From NCBI GenBank assembly GCA_001898625.1, contig MKUP01000023.1, positions 444,740 through 508,739 of the forward strand: a DNA stretch of 64,000 bases. Reading direction: 5' to 3'. The notes below the pieces were generated by a model. That model saw only the letters and a program-made list of their open reading frames with translations, did no database searches and had not been told where the DNA came from. This DNA is from Burkholderiales bacterium 67-32 (GTDB lineage Bacteria; Pseudomonadota; Gammaproteobacteria; Burkholderiales; Burkholderiaceae_B). The stretch's first letter is position 1. Each line of letters opens with the position of its first letter. A program made the position numbers and the translations under genes. Below, in pieces: positions 55,680 to 64,000 of the stretch.

Positions 55680-57113
55680 TTACTCGACTGCCTTGACCAT
55701 GTCCTCGACGACCTTCTTCGCGTCGCCGAACACCATCATGGTCTTGTCCAGGTAGAACAGCTCGTTGTCCAGGCCCGCGTAGCCCGCCGCCATCGACCGC
55801 TTGTTGACGATGATGGTGCGCGCCTTGTAGGCCTCGAGGATGGGCATGCCCGCGATGGGGGACTTGGGATCGTTCTTCGCGGCGGGGTTCACCACGTCGT
55901 TCGCGCCCAGCACCAGCACCACGTCGACCTGGCCGAACTCGGAGTTGATGTCCTCCATTTCGAACACCTGGTCATAGGGCACTTCGGCTTCCGCCAGCAG
56001 CACGTTCATGTGCCCCGGCATGCGGCCGGCCACCGGGTGGATCGCGTACTTCACGTTCACGCCCTTCTCGGTCAGCTTGGTGGTGAGTTCCTTCAGCGCG
56101 TGCTGCGCGCGCGCCACGGCCAGGCCGTAGCCGGGCACGATCACCACGGTCTCGGCGTTGGTCAGCATGAAGGACGCGTCGTCGGGGCTGCCCGACTTGA
56201 CGCTGCGCTGCTGCTGGTCGCCCGTCGCGCTGGCAGCCGAGGCATCACCGCCGAAGCCGCCCAGGATCACGTTGAAGAACGACCGATTCATCGCCTTGCA
56301 CATGATGTAGGACAGGATCGCGCCCGACGAGCCCACCAGCGAACCGGCAATGATCAGCATGGGGTTGTTGAGCGAGAATCCGATGCCCGCTGCTGCCCAT
56401 CCCGAGTAGCTGTTCAGCATCGACACCACGACGGGCATGTCGGCGCCGCCGATGGGGATGATGATGAGCACGCCCAGCACGAAGGCGATGGCCGTCATAA
56501 TGACGAACGGCGTCCATTCCTGGGTGGCCGCGAACCAGACGCCGCAGCCGATCATGACGAGGGCCAGCAGCAGGTTCAGCATGTGCTGGCCGGCGAACAC
56601 CACCGGCGCACCGCGGAACACGCGCAGCTTGTAGCGCCCCGACAGCTTGCCAAAGGCGATGACCGACCCCGAGAAGGTGATTGCGCCCACGAAGGTGCCG
56701 ATGAACAGCTCGATGCGGTTGCCGGTGGGAATGGGAATGCCCGCATCGGCGATGCCGAAGGCGTGCGGCTCGGCCACCGCCGCGATGGCGATGAACACCG
56801 CGGCCAGGCCGATCATGCTGTGCATGAAGGCGACCAGCTCGGGCATCTTGGTCATTTCCACGCGCTTGGCCATGATGGTGCCGGCGGTGCCGCCGACCAG
56901 CAGGCCCAGCACGACCCAGCCCAGGCCGGCCAGGGGCTCGGCGGCGAGCTTGCCGATCAGGGCGGCGGTGGTCAGCACGGCGATGGCCATGCCGACCATG
57001 CCGAAGGTATTGCCCAGGCGCGAGGTCGTGGGGTGCGACAGGCCCTTGAGCGCCTGGATGAAGCACACCGAGGCGACCAGGTAGAGCAGGGTGACGACGT
57101 TGAGCGATAGCAT
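55680..57113 (-). CDS. pntB: NAD(P) transhydrogenase subunit beta
   Basis: A 477-residue subunit. Multiple membrane spans fill the N-terminal two thirds, and the C-terminal NADP(H)-binding domain III shows VPGYGLAVARAQH, GRMPGHMNVLLAEA, LGANDVVNPAA and KRSMAAGYAGLDNELF. The complex couples proton entry to hydride transfer from NADH to NADP+. It overlaps the pntAb stop by ATGA. The minus-strand order of transcription is pntAa, pntAb, pntB. Confidence 0.95.
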   Translation of the reverse strand: MLSLNVVTLLYLVASVCFIQALKGLSHPTTSRLGNTFGMVGMAIAVLTTAALIGKLAAEPLAGLGWVVLGLLVGGTAGTIMAKRVEMTKMPELVAFMHSMIGLAAVFIAIAAVAEPHAFGIADAGIPIPTGNRIELFIGTFVGAITFSGSVIAFGKLSGRYKLRVFRGAPVVFAGQHMLNLLLALVMIGCGVWFAATQEWTPFVIMTAIAFVLGVLIIIPIGGADMPVVVSMLNSYSGWAAAGIGFSLNNPMLIIAGSLVGSSGAILSYIMCKAMNRSFFNVILGGFGGDASAASATGDQQQRSVKSGSPDDASFMLTNAETVVIVPGYGLAVARAQHALKELTTKLTEKGVNVKYAIHPVAGRMPGHMNVLLAEAEVPYDQVFEMEDINSEFGQVDVVLVLGANDVVNPAAKNDPKSPIAGMPILEAYKARTIIVNKRSMAAGYAGLDNELFYLDKTMMVFGDAKKVVEDMVKAVE

Positions 57114-57442
57114 CAGCGGGCCTCCTGCTTGGCGGCGCCGGCCGGGGCGGCCTTGGTCTTCTTGCGGAACATCTCGAGCATGCGCCGCGTGACCAGGAAG
57201 CCGCCGAACACGTTGACCGCGGCCAGCGCGACGGCCAGCACGCCCATGGTCTTGCCCAGGCCGGTGTCGGTCAGCGCCGCGGCCAGCATGGCGCCGACGA
57301 TGATGATGGCGGAGATGGCGTTGGTGACGGCCATCAGCGGAGTGTGCAGGGCCGGCGTGACGTTCCAGACCACGTGGTAGCCCACGTAGATGGCCAGCAC
57401 GAAGATGATGAGGTTGATGATGGTGTGGTCGATGAGTTCCAT
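57113..57442 (-). CDS. pntAb: NAD(P) transhydrogenase subunit alpha part 2 (membrane part)
   Basis: A 109-residue membrane protein with three hydrophobic spans ([18 protein letters not shown], then [16 protein letters not shown] and [19 protein letters not shown]) and a basic tail. It corresponds to the C-terminal membrane part of E. coli PntA, here encoded separately as in Rhodospirillum-type transhydrogenases. Its start overlaps the pntAa stop codon by one base. Confidence 0.92.
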   Translation of the reverse strand: MELIDHTIINLIIFVLAIYVGYHVVWNVTPALHTPLMAVTNAISAIIIVGAMLAAALTDTGLGKTMGVLAVALAAVNVFGGFLVTRRMLEMFRKKTKAAPAGAAKQEAR

Positions 57443-58566
57443 TACTTGTTCCTCAGCACGCGGTTGGCATCGCACACCATGCAGGCGGCAACGATCTCGT
57501 CTTCGCGCTGGATGGCGGAGGCGCCGTCCTTGGCGACCACCAGCTTCAGGAAGTCCAGCAGGTTGCGGGCATACAGGGCGGACGCGTCGGTCGCCACCTG
57601 CGCGGCGAGGTTGGTGTAGCCGACGATCTTCACGCCATGCGCATCGACCACCTGGTCGGGCCTGGACAGCGGGCAGTTGCCGCCGCGTTCCACGGCCAGG
57701 TCGACGATGACCGAGCCCGGCTTCATGCCGGCAACGGTTTCCTCGCTGACGAGCACGGGCGCGGGGCGGCCCGGGATCAGCGCGGTCGTGATGACGATGT
57801 CGGCCTGCTTGCAGCGTTCGGCCACCAGCGCCGCCTGGCGCGCCATCCATGCCGGCGGCATGGGGCGCGCGTAGCCGCCCACGCCCTGGGCGATCTCGCG
57901 TTCCTCGTCGGTCTCGTAGGGCACGTCGATGAACTTGGCGCCCAGCGATTCGATCTGCTCCTTGGCCGCGGGGCGCACGTCGGAGGCCTCGACCACCGCG
58001 CCCAGCCGCTTGGCGGTGGCGATGGCCTGCAATCCCGCCACGCCCGCGCCCAGCACGACGACGCGCGCGGCCTTGACGGTGCCGGCGGCAGTCATCAGCA
58101 TGGGCATGAAGCGGCCGTAGTGGTCGGCCGCGACGATGACCGCCTTGTAGCCCGCGATGTTGGCCTGCGAGGACAACACGTCCAGGCTTTGCGCGCGCGT
58201 GATGCGCGGCGCGGCCTCGAGCGAGAAGCCGGTCACGCCGGTGGCGGCGAGTTTCTCCAGGCCTTCCGCGTCGAAGGGGTTGAGCATGCCCAGCAGGATC
58301 TGGCCCGCACGCAGCAGCGCGAGTTCGGACTCCTGCGGGGCCTGGACCTTCAGCACCAGTTCTGCCTGTGCGTAGACCTGCGCGGCGTCGGGCATCAGCG
58401 TGGCGCCCGCGGCGGCGTAGGCTTCGTCGGGGAAGCTGGCCTGCCGCCCGGCGCCGGCTTGCACCAGCACCTGGTTGCCGCCTGCCGACAGTTTTTTCAC
58501 GGTTTCCGGCGTCGCGGCAACACGTGTCTCCCCCGGCCGGATTTCAGTCGGGACCCCAATCTTCAT
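57442..58566 (-). CDS. pntAa: NAD(P) transhydrogenase subunit alpha part 1 (NAD-binding)
   Basis: A 374-residue soluble domain I. The N-terminus [21 protein letters not shown], the NAD-binding [22 protein letters not shown] and the [15 protein letters not shown] segment are typical. The start at 58566 follows GAGGAGAATCTC. It is the first gene of the three-gene pnt operon and is divergent from a GntR gene, with a 227-bp gap between them. Confidence 0.95.
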   Translation of the reverse strand: MKIGVPTEIRPGETRVAATPETVKKLSAGGNQVLVQAGAGRQASFPDEAYAAAGATLMPDAAQVYAQAELVLKVQAPQESELALLRAGQILLGMLNPFDAEGLEKLAATGVTGFSLEAAPRITRAQSLDVLSSQANIAGYKAVIVAADHYGRFMPMLMTAAGTVKAARVVVLGAGVAGLQAIATAKRLGAVVEASDVRPAAKEQIESLGAKFIDVPYETDEEREIAQGVGGYARPMPPAWMARQAALVAERCKQADIVITTALIPGRPAPVLVSEETVAGMKPGSVIVDLAVERGGNCPLSRPDQVVDAHGVKIVGYTNLAAQVATDASALYARNLLDFLKLVVAKDGASAIQREDEIVAACMVCDANRVLRNK

Positions 58567-58734
58567 GAGATTCTCCTCGTTGCGTTGTGGCGGTAGAACA
58601 CAAGGGCGTTGCCGTCTTACGCGGCCAATGGCGATTCCCCTCGCGTCCCCCGGAGCATCCTAGCATGCCCTGTCAAATCGGCTGCGCACGGCCAGGCCGG
58701 CGCGTCCGGCCCGGCGGCCATCCCCTGGTTGACG

Positions 58735-58749
58735 GGTTGTATGATAACC
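58735..58749. promoter_or_regulatory. GntR operator candidate upstream of FCD regulator
   Basis: GGTTGT-ATG-ATAACC is a near-perfect dyad (five of six arm positions) resembling FadR-type sites, 45 bp before the GntR start at 58794. The rest of the 227-bp gap holds the pntAa ribosome binding site and nothing else I could support. Confidence 0.45.
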
Positions 58750-58793
58750 GGGCAATATGCGTGCTCAGTAATTTTTTGCGCTTCCGTTCCCGC

Positions 58794-59498
58794 ATGTCAT
58801 CCACTCCCTTGCGCAGCAGCAACCTGGCCGAACAGCTCAGCGAAGTGCTCGCCACGCAAATCGTGTCGGGCGAACGCGAGGCCGGCAGCCGCCTGCCCAC
58901 CGAAGAACGCCTAGCCGCCGATTTCGGCGTCAGCCGCACCGTCGTGCGCGAGGCCATCGCGCGCCTGAAGTCCGACGGCTTGGTCACCACCCGCCAGGGG
59001 CTGGGGGCCTTCGTCGCGGCCACGCCCGCGGGCCGGCCGTTCCGCATCGATGGCGATCGGCAGGAAGCGAACGCCGTCGTGCAGCAGGTGTTCGAACTGC
59101 GCATAGGCGTGGAGACCGAGGCCGCGGCCCTGGCCGCCGCCCGCGCCACTCCGGCGCAGATCAAGGACATCCGCCAGGCGCTCAAGGTCCTGAACGTGGC
59201 CAGCCAGCGCGGCGGCGACGGCGTCGAGGAAGACATCCTGTTCCACCGGGCCATCGCGCGCGCCGCCAACAACCCGGTCTACGACGATTTCTTCGAGTTC
59301 CTGGAGCGCTACACCCGCAACCAGCTTTCCATCAGCCGCCGCAATTGCGAGCTGGCCGGCTGGCTGACCGATATCACGATGGAACACGAGGCCATCTACG
59401 AAGCTATTGCCGCCCACGACCCTGCCGCCGCCCGCCAGGCCGCCCATGCGCACATGAGCAACGCGATGGCCCGCCTGCAACGCATCCAATCTCATTGA
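58794..59498 (+). CDS. GntR-family regulator, FadR/FCD subfamily
   Basis: A 234-residue regulator with wHTH (about residues 10-75; GSRLPTEERLAADFGVSRTVVREAIARLKSDG) and an FCD domain (VFELRIGVETEAAALAAARAT, then DILFHRAIARAANNP carrying the metal-binding His). ATG 58794 is preferred over several upstream starts. It is followed 17 bp later by a DapA-family aldolase gene, which it probably controls. Confidence 0.9.
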   Translation: MSSTPLRSSNLAEQLSEVLATQIVSGEREAGSRLPTEERLAADFGVSRTVVREAIARLKSDGLVTTRQGLGAFVAATPAGRPFRIDGDRQEANAVVQQVFELRIGVETEAAALAAARATPAQIKDIRQALKVLNVASQRGGDGVEEDILFHRAIARAANNPVYDDFFEFLERYTRNQLSISRRNCELAGWLTDITMEHEAIYEAIAAHDPAAARQAAHAHMSNAMARLQRIQSH

Positions 59499-59514
59499 CC
59501 CAAGGAAGAGAGAC

Positions 59515-60444
59515 ATGTCCGCACCTCCCCGCCTGCAAGGCCTGCTTGCCCCGGTCGTCACGCCGTTCCAGTCCGACATGCTGCCCGATGCCGGCCGCTT
59601 CGCCCGCCACTGCCAGTGGCTGCTCGACAGCGGCTGCGCCGGCCTGGCCATCTTCGGCACCAACAGCGAGGCCAATTCGCTGTCGGCCACCGAGAAAATC
59701 GAATTGATGGGCAAGCTCGTCGCCGACGGCATCCCCGGCGCCAGGCTGATGCCGGGCACCGGCGCGTGCTCGGTGCCCGAGGCCTCGCAACTGACCGCCG
59801 CCGCCGTCAAGCACGGCGCGGCCGGCGTGCTGATGCTGCCGCCGTTCTTCTACAAGGGCGTGCCCGACGAAGGCCTGTTCCGCTACTACAGCCAGGTCAT
59901 CGAGAACGTCGGCGACTCGGCGCTGCGCGTCTACCTGTATCACATTCCGCCCGTGTCGCAGGTGCCGATCTCGCTGCCGCTGATCGAGCGCCTGATCAAG
60001 GCCTACCCCGACACCGTCGTGGGCCTGAAGGATTCGTCGGGCGACTGGAACTACTCCAAGTCCGTCATCGACGCCTTCGCCTCGACCGGCTTCGACGTCT
60101 TCCCCGCCAGCGAAACGCTGCTGCTGCGCGGCCTGCGCGCGGGCGGCAAGGGCTGCATCACCGCCACCGGCAACATCAATCCGGGCCCCATCAGCCAGCT
60201 TTACGCCAACTGGCAAGGCCCCGACGCCGAAGCCCTGCAGCAGAAGGTCACCCAGACCCGCGAACTGGTGCAGAAGTATTCGATGATCCCCGCGCTCAAG
60301 GCGATCATCTCTTATTTCGCGCAAGACCAGGCCTGGCGCGCCGTGCGTCCGCCGCTGACCGAGATGCCCGGCGAGCAGGAAGCCGAGCTGATCGGCAAGC
60401 TGGAGGCACTGGGCTTCGACATGCCGGGGTTGAGAGAAGACTGA
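59515..60444 (+). CDS. DapA-family aldolase/dehydratase (dihydrodipicolinate synthase superfamily)
   Basis: A 309-residue class I aldolase-fold enzyme. The Schiff-base Lys is K172 in VVGLKDSSGD, with Y142 in YLYHIPP and the GTNSEANSL substrate loop. The GTT/S-type loop differs from that of biosynthetic DapA, and the pairing with an FCD regulator favours a catabolic keto acid aldolase or sugar-acid dehydratase. ATG 59515 follows AAGGAAGAGAGAC. It converges with a LysR gene 44 bp away. Confidence 0.87.
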   Translation: MSAPPRLQGLLAPVVTPFQSDMLPDAGRFARHCQWLLDSGCAGLAIFGTNSEANSLSATEKIELMGKLVADGIPGARLMPGTGACSVPEASQLTAAAVKHGAAGVLMLPPFFYKGVPDEGLFRYYSQVIENVGDSALRVYLYHIPPVSQVPISLPLIERLIKAYPDTVVGLKDSSGDWNYSKSVIDAFASTGFDVFPASETLLLRGLRAGGKGCITATGNINPGPISQLYANWQGPDAEALQQKVTQTRELVQKYSMIPALKAIISYFAQDQAWRAVRPPLTEMPGEQEAELIGKLEALGFDMPGLRED

Positions 60445-60488
60445 ATCGCCGTCCACGAGTGGGTGTCCCCTCGCTGCTGGAGCCGGTT

Positions 60489-61424
60489 CTACAGCAGCCT
60501 GGCGTGTTCGTGAACGAGCCGTAGCAGCAGGTCGGTGGCCGGCCCGGTGTCGTCGAGCCGCCAGACGACCTTGATCTCGTCCTGCGCGGCCGCGGTCGAG
60601 AGCGGCAGGACGCTGATGTCTCCCGCCTTGACATAGTCGCGGACGTAGGCGGTCGGCATGACTCCCAGCATGCTGTTCGTGCCCAGCAACGACGTGTTGA
60701 CCGACAGCGCGATCGACTCGACCGAACCGCTCCCCGGCCGGATGCCTTGCGCGTGGAAAATCCGTTCCAGCAGGATGGCGGTGGACGAACCCTGGATCGG
60801 CAGTATCCAGGGCAGGCCATCCGCGTCGCGCCACTGCACGCTTCGTCTCGTCGCCAGGGCGTGGCCGGGGCCGCACACGATGGCGAGCGGATCTTTCATG
60901 ATCACGCGCTGCTCGAAGCGGGGGGACAGCCGGTGCTCCGTATCACGGGCCAGGATGATGTCCAGCGTGCCGTCCGCCAGCAAAGGCGCCAGTTCGGCGA
61001 ACCGTCCCTCGCGCAGCCGGATCGTCGTCCCCGGAAACCTCGCACGCAGATCGCGCACCAGCGCGGGTAGGAAAAAAGGCGCCACGGTAGGCACCGCGCC
61101 GATGCCGATCTGCTCGGCGGCGCCGGCGAGCAACTCGATGAGCTCGATCCGCGTCCGTTCTATCTGATCCAGCACTTGGCGGGCATGGCGGGCCAGCAGT
61201 GTGCCGGTCGGGGTGAACTCCACCCGGTTGCCGACGCGCCGAAGAATTTTCTCTTGCAGGTCCCCTTCCATTTCCGCGATCTGCTTCGAGATCGCGGGGG
61301 GCGTGACGTTGAGCAGGCTGGCTACGCGGCGTAGCTGCTTGAGATCGTCGATGGCCGCGATCAGGCGTATCTGGCTCATGCGGAGCCGCGTCCGGAAGAA
61401 TCTTTCGATCGCCTCGGATTTCAT
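60489..61424 (-). CDS. LysR-family regulator of the Rieske oxygenase operon
   Basis: A 311-residue LTTR with HTH at about residues 20-75 (LKQLRRVASLLNVTPPAISKQIAEMEGDL) and an effector domain (RLREGRFAELAPLLADGTLDIILAR). The start is ATG 61424. It is divergent from the Rieske oxygenase gene, and two near-identical inverted repeats lie in the 122-bp gap. It probably activates the oxygenase genes in response to their aromatic substrate. Confidence 0.9.
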   Translation of the reverse strand: MKSEAIERFFRTRLRMSQIRLIAAIDDLKQLRRVASLLNVTPPAISKQIAEMEGDLQEKILRRVGNRVEFTPTGTLLARHARQVLDQIERTRIELIELLAGAAEQIGIGAVPTVAPFFLPALVRDLRARFPGTTIRLREGRFAELAPLLADGTLDIILARDTEHRLSPRFEQRVIMKDPLAIVCGPGHALATRRSVQWRDADGLPWILPIQGSSTAILLERIFHAQGIRPGSGSVESIALSVNTSLLGTNSMLGVMPTAYVRDYVKAGDISVLPLSTAAAQDEIKVVWRLDDTGPATDLLLRLVHEHARLL

Positions 61425-61447
61425 CTGTCGTCCGTCCTGGCGTTGCA

Positions 61448-61506
61448 GTTGAGTTTTATCTCAACTGTTATATATCAAAATTCAATTTTATTGAGTTATT
61501 TCTCAA
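61448..61506. promoter_or_regulatory. Two phased LysR boxes (TTGAG-N6-CTCAA)
   Basis: GTTGAG-N6-CTCAAC (61448-61465) and TTGAG-N6-CTCAA (61491-61506) are two copies of one dyad. Their centres are 42 bp apart, about four helical turns, so both would face the same side of the DNA. This is the recognition-plus-activation-site layout of LysR-type regulators. Confidence 0.7.
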
Positions 61507-61546
61507 CCTATCATGCGGGCATGTTAGTCAGACCTGGACATTCGAC

Positions 61547-62803
61547 ATGCCTTTGAAAGCGGAAGAGAACGAACTGTTGACGCGTACCGGGCCGGGTACG
61601 CCCATGGGTACCCTGCTGCGCCAGTATTGGATACCGGCGATCCGGTCGGGCGCGCTGGAGCGGGATGGCGCGCCTGTGCGCGTGCGTCTTTTCAATGAAG
61701 ACTTCGTCGCTTTCCGGGGGACGGACGGCCGCGTTGGATTGCTGGACGAGGCCTGTCCGCACCGGGGCGTGTCGATGGCGCTGGCACGCAACGAGGAAAA
61801 CGGCCTGCGGTGCATTTTCCACGGCTGGAAATTCGATACCGCGGGGCGTCTGGTCGATGCGCCCTGCGAGCCCGAGGCGCGCCGTGAACGCTTCTGCGCG
61901 AGCGTGCGGGTCAGCCAATACGCCGTGCGGGAAGCGGGCAGCGTGGTCTGGGTCTACCTCGGCCAGGGCGATGCGCCGTCATTTCCGGATTTCCTGTTCA
62001 ACACCCTGCCTGCGGAGCAGGTGTGCATCCGGCGCGGCGTGGTTCCGTACAACTGGATGCAAGGCGTGGAGGCCCACATCGATTCGTCCCACGTGGCATT
62101 CCTGCACCGTGGTTTCCTGGGTGAAGAAGGTCCCATCGAGACGAGCACCCGCGACAATCTTGCCATGATGATGCAGGATACGACGCCGAAGTTCGAAATG
62201 AACGATACGCCCTACGGTTTGCAGGAAGCGGCGTTGCGCGGCCTGGACGATGGTTCGGTCTATGCCCGCATCCGCGAGATCGTCATGCCGTTCTACACCT
62301 TCATCCCCGGTCCCGAGGAAGGCCCCTTCAGCGCCCGGATCAGCGTGCCGATCGACGACGAGACCAGCGCGGAGTGGTACATCCTCTACCACCCGACCCG
62401 GCCGCTGTCCGAGGAAGCGATCACGACGCTGTTCCATGGAACCGCCGACGATCCGGACAACTTCGCCGCCAATCTCGGCCAGCCGGAACACCTGTGGGGC
62501 CAGGATCGCGCCGCGATGAAGAACGGGCATTTCAGCGGGCTCACCACCAATCTGTCGTTCGAGGATTTCGTCGTCCAGTCGTCGATGGGCAAGCGGGTCG
62601 ACCGGACCAAAGAGCAACTGGGGTCGGCCGACATCATCATCGTCAAGGTGCGCCGGCTTTTCCTCGAGGCCTTGAAGCGGCTGGGCGCCAGCGAAGCGCC
62701 GTGGCGTACCGGCTTCGACTATGCGTCGATCCACGCCAGGTCGGTGTCCTTCGACGAGTCGGAGGTGGACTGGCGCGCATTCACCATGAAGGAGACTGTA
62801 TGA
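61547..62803 (+). CDS. Rieske aromatic oxygenase, phthalate 4,5-dioxygenase type
   Basis: A 418-residue oxygenase component. The Rieske cluster ligands are C70, H72, C89 and H92 (CPHRG and CIFHGWKFD). The mononuclear iron site is predicted as H182 and H187 in DSSHVAFLH with D179 as the bridging Asp and D340 in SFEDFVVQ as the third ligand. Phthalate dioxygenase and vanillate demethylase oxygenases have this single-subunit form and pair with a ferredoxin-fused reductase, matching the truncated gene at 63857. The stop codon overlaps the start of the Bug gene. Confidence 0.9.
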   Translation: MPLKAEENELLTRTGPGTPMGTLLRQYWIPAIRSGALERDGAPVRVRLFNEDFVAFRGTDGRVGLLDEACPHRGVSMALARNEENGLRCIFHGWKFDTAGRLVDAPCEPEARRERFCASVRVSQYAVREAGSVVWVYLGQGDAPSFPDFLFNTLPAEQVCIRRGVVPYNWMQGVEAHIDSSHVAFLHRGFLGEEGPIETSTRDNLAMMMQDTTPKFEMNDTPYGLQEAALRGLDDGSVYARIREIVMPFYTFIPGPEEGPFSARISVPIDDETSAEWYILYHPTRPLSEEAITTLFHGTADDPDNFAANLGQPEHLWGQDRAAMKNGHFSGLTTNLSFEDFVVQSSMGKRVDRTKEQLGSADIIIVKVRRLFLEALKRLGASEAPWRTGFDYASIHARSVSFDESEVDWRAFTMKETV

Positions 62804-63792
62804 AAACGAGTTTCAGCCTGCGGCGCCATGCCGCCTGGATCGTCGTCGCCTGTAGTTGCGCGGCGACGGGCGCCGCCATCGCGGCGGACGCCGACAAATT
62901 CCCGTCGCGTCCGGTCAAGATCGTCGTCCCGACCGCGCCGGGCGGATCGATCGACACGACCGCGCGTATTCTTGCCGAGAAGCTGCTCGAGGTCTGGGGC
63001 CAGCCGGTGGTCGTGGAGAACCGGCCCGGCGCGTCGATGATGATCGGGGCCGAGGCGGTCGCGCGCGCCCAGCCGGACGGCTATACCTTGATGGTGGTCC
63101 ACGACGGCGCCATGGCGATCAATCCGGCCGTCTATAAGACGCTTCGCTACCACCCCGGCAAGGACTTCGCCTCGATTTCGCTGATCAACAGCATTCCGCT
63201 CGTGCTGCTGGCCAATCCGTCCTTGAAGGCGAACACGGCCAAGGACCTGATCGCCCTTGCCAGGCAGCGGCCGGGCGCCTTGAATCATGCCAATGGCGGC
63301 CCGGGAACCTTGCTACCGTCCCAGTTGTTCAAGGCCATGGCCGGCATCGAGTATCTCGAGGTTCCCTACAAGGGGGCTGCGCTGGCGCTTGCCAGTACGA
63401 TCGCGGGGGATACCCAGATCACCATCGCCGATCTGGCCAGCGCCAGCGGCTTCATCAAGAGCGGCCGGCTGCGTCCGATCGGGATCGCTTCTGCCGAACG
63501 GAGCCGGGCGTTTCCGGATCTGCCGACCATTGCCGAAGAGGGCGTGGCCGGATACCAGGCAGACATGTGGGTCGGCGCGTTCGCCCCTGCTGGTACGCCC
63601 CAGGCCATCGTCGACAAGATCGGGCAGGACATCCGCCGCGTGCTGGAGGATCCGGCCGTCAAGACGAAGATGGAAGCGCTCTACATGACGCCGGTCGGGT
63701 CGACGGGCGCCGAACTTGCCTCGGTCATGGCGCGCGACACGCTTCGCTGGTCCAAACTGGTCAAGGAGCGGAACCTCGAGATAGCGCAGTAG
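62800..63792 (+). CDS. Bug-family periplasmic receptor in the Rieske oxygenase operon
   Basis: A 330-residue Bug protein. ATG 62800 overlaps the oxygenase stop codon and has AAGGAGAC upstream. The signal peptide is cleaved near AAIAADADKF. Signatures are VKIVVPTAPGGSIDTTARI and EVPYKGAALALASTIAGD. Its insertion between the oxygenase and reductase genes ties it to uptake of the oxygenase substrate, probably an aromatic carboxylate (inference). Confidence 0.9.
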   Translation: MKTSFSLRRHAAWIVVACSCAATGAAIAADADKFPSRPVKIVVPTAPGGSIDTTARILAEKLLEVWGQPVVVENRPGASMMIGAEAVARAQPDGYTLMVVHDGAMAINPAVYKTLRYHPGKDFASISLINSIPLVLLANPSLKANTAKDLIALARQRPGALNHANGGPGTLLPSQLFKAMAGIEYLEVPYKGAALALASTIAGDTQITIADLASASGFIKSGRLRPIGIASAERSRAFPDLPTIAEEGVAGYQADMWVGAFAPAGTPQAIVDKIGQDIRRVLEDPAVKTKMEALYMTPVGSTGAELASVMARDTLRWSKLVKERNLEIAQ

Positions 63793-63856
63793 TGGCGAAG
63801 CGGGGCGCGGCCGCCTTGCGCGCCGCTGCCTCACCGGTTTCTTCAACGATTCCTTC

Positions 63857-64000
63857 ATGAACAGCAGCTCACTCCTTACGGTACTGGTTCACGCCATCCG
63901 CCTCGAAGCGCAGGGCATCATCAGCGTGGAGTTCCGTTCGCCCACGAGCGAGGAACTGCCTGCCTTCGCCGCGGGCTCCCACATCGACCTGCATCTGCCC
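63857..64000 (+). CDS. Oxygenase reductase component (partial, cut by window end)
   Basis: The first 48 residues are visible (start ATG 63857). The segment LTVLVHAIRLEAQGI, then FAAGSHIDLHLP, matches the N-terminal FMN-binding barrel of phthalate-dioxygenase-reductase and VanB-type proteins. The complete protein should carry FMN, NAD and plant-type 2Fe-2S domains and deliver electrons to the Rieske oxygenase upstream. It starts 64 bp after the Bug gene. Confidence 0.8.
   Translation, partial: MNSSSLLTVLVHAIRLEAQGIISVEFRSPTSEELPAFAAGSHIDLHLP

Noticed and set aside
1..64000. tRNA, rRNA, CRISPR arrays, transposases, integrases or prophage genes
   Set aside because: No such coding motifs, spacer-repeat periodicity or cloverleaf-like stretches were seen. 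Base composition shifts are limited to short regulatory islands.

Overview
The window is GC-rich, gene-dense DNA with short intergenic gaps. It almost certainly comes from a chromosome of the Alcaligenaceae (Bordetella/Achromobacter type, Betaproteobacteria). The clearest taxonomic sign is eight separate periplasmic tripartite-tricarboxylate receptors of the Bug family (at about 1.5, 5.3, 15.5, 16.5, 24.4, 37.3, 49.8 and 62.8 kb). Each sits beside catabolic enzymes and a local regulator, and none has TctA/TctB membrane partners nearby. The species is inference only. I see no rRNA, tRNA, CRISPR array, insertion sequence or prophage, and no gene-free stretch longer than 300 bases.

Layout. 1-3.8 kb: catabolic operon (flavin reductase-like protein, cupin, Bug, CHM isomerase, IclR). 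3.8-7.4 kb: Bug-sulfatase operon divergent from a LysR gene. 7.5-11 kb: pqi lipid-transport operon with PqiA encoded as two half-size genes. 11-16.4 kb: probable N-heterocycle or amide catabolism (enamidase-like amidohydrolase, flavin monooxygenase, AA_synth protein), divergent from a duplicated-domain DABB gene, a GntR regulator and a Bug gene. 16.4-19.8 kb: Bug and succinate-semialdehyde dehydrogenase-like gene with a CsiR-like GntR. 19.8-24.3 kb: housekeeping (RluF-like pseudouridine synthase, hydrolase, aroG preceded by a Phe/Tyr leader-peptide attenuator, cobalamin adenosyltransferase, AraC). 24.4-27.7 kb: Bug plus BisC-like molybdoenzyme. 27.8-33.2 kb: D-lactate dehydrogenase-like gene and glcDEF. 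33.2-38.3 kb: LysR, benzoylformate decarboxylase, aldehyde dehydrogenase, Bug.

38.4-48.9 kb is the most unusual region. It holds a complete iron-starvation cassette: a Fur-box promoter, FecI sigma, FecR, a TonB-dependent receptor with an STN signalling domain behind a FecI-type promoter, a PKD-repeat lipoprotein, a secreted hemophilin-like protein, its Slam outer-membrane exporter, and a DUF6607-like lipoprotein. It reads as a self-regulated haem (or haemoprotein) acquisition system. The PKD and DUF6607-like components do not belong to the hemophilin-Slam-receptor core as I know it.

48.9-64 kb: SsuE-type FMN reductase, Bug plus Asp/Glu racemase-like gene, IclR, divergent acyl-CoA synthetase and enoyl-CoA hydratase/hydrolase, the three-gene transhydrogenase pntAa-pntAb-pntB, GntR with a DapA-family enzyme, and a LysR gene divergent from a phthalate-type Rieske oxygenase, Bug, and a reductase cut by the window end.

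Together the window mixes a few core functions with many small catabolic units built as regulator plus enzymes plus one Bug receptor, and one specialised iron/haem cassette.
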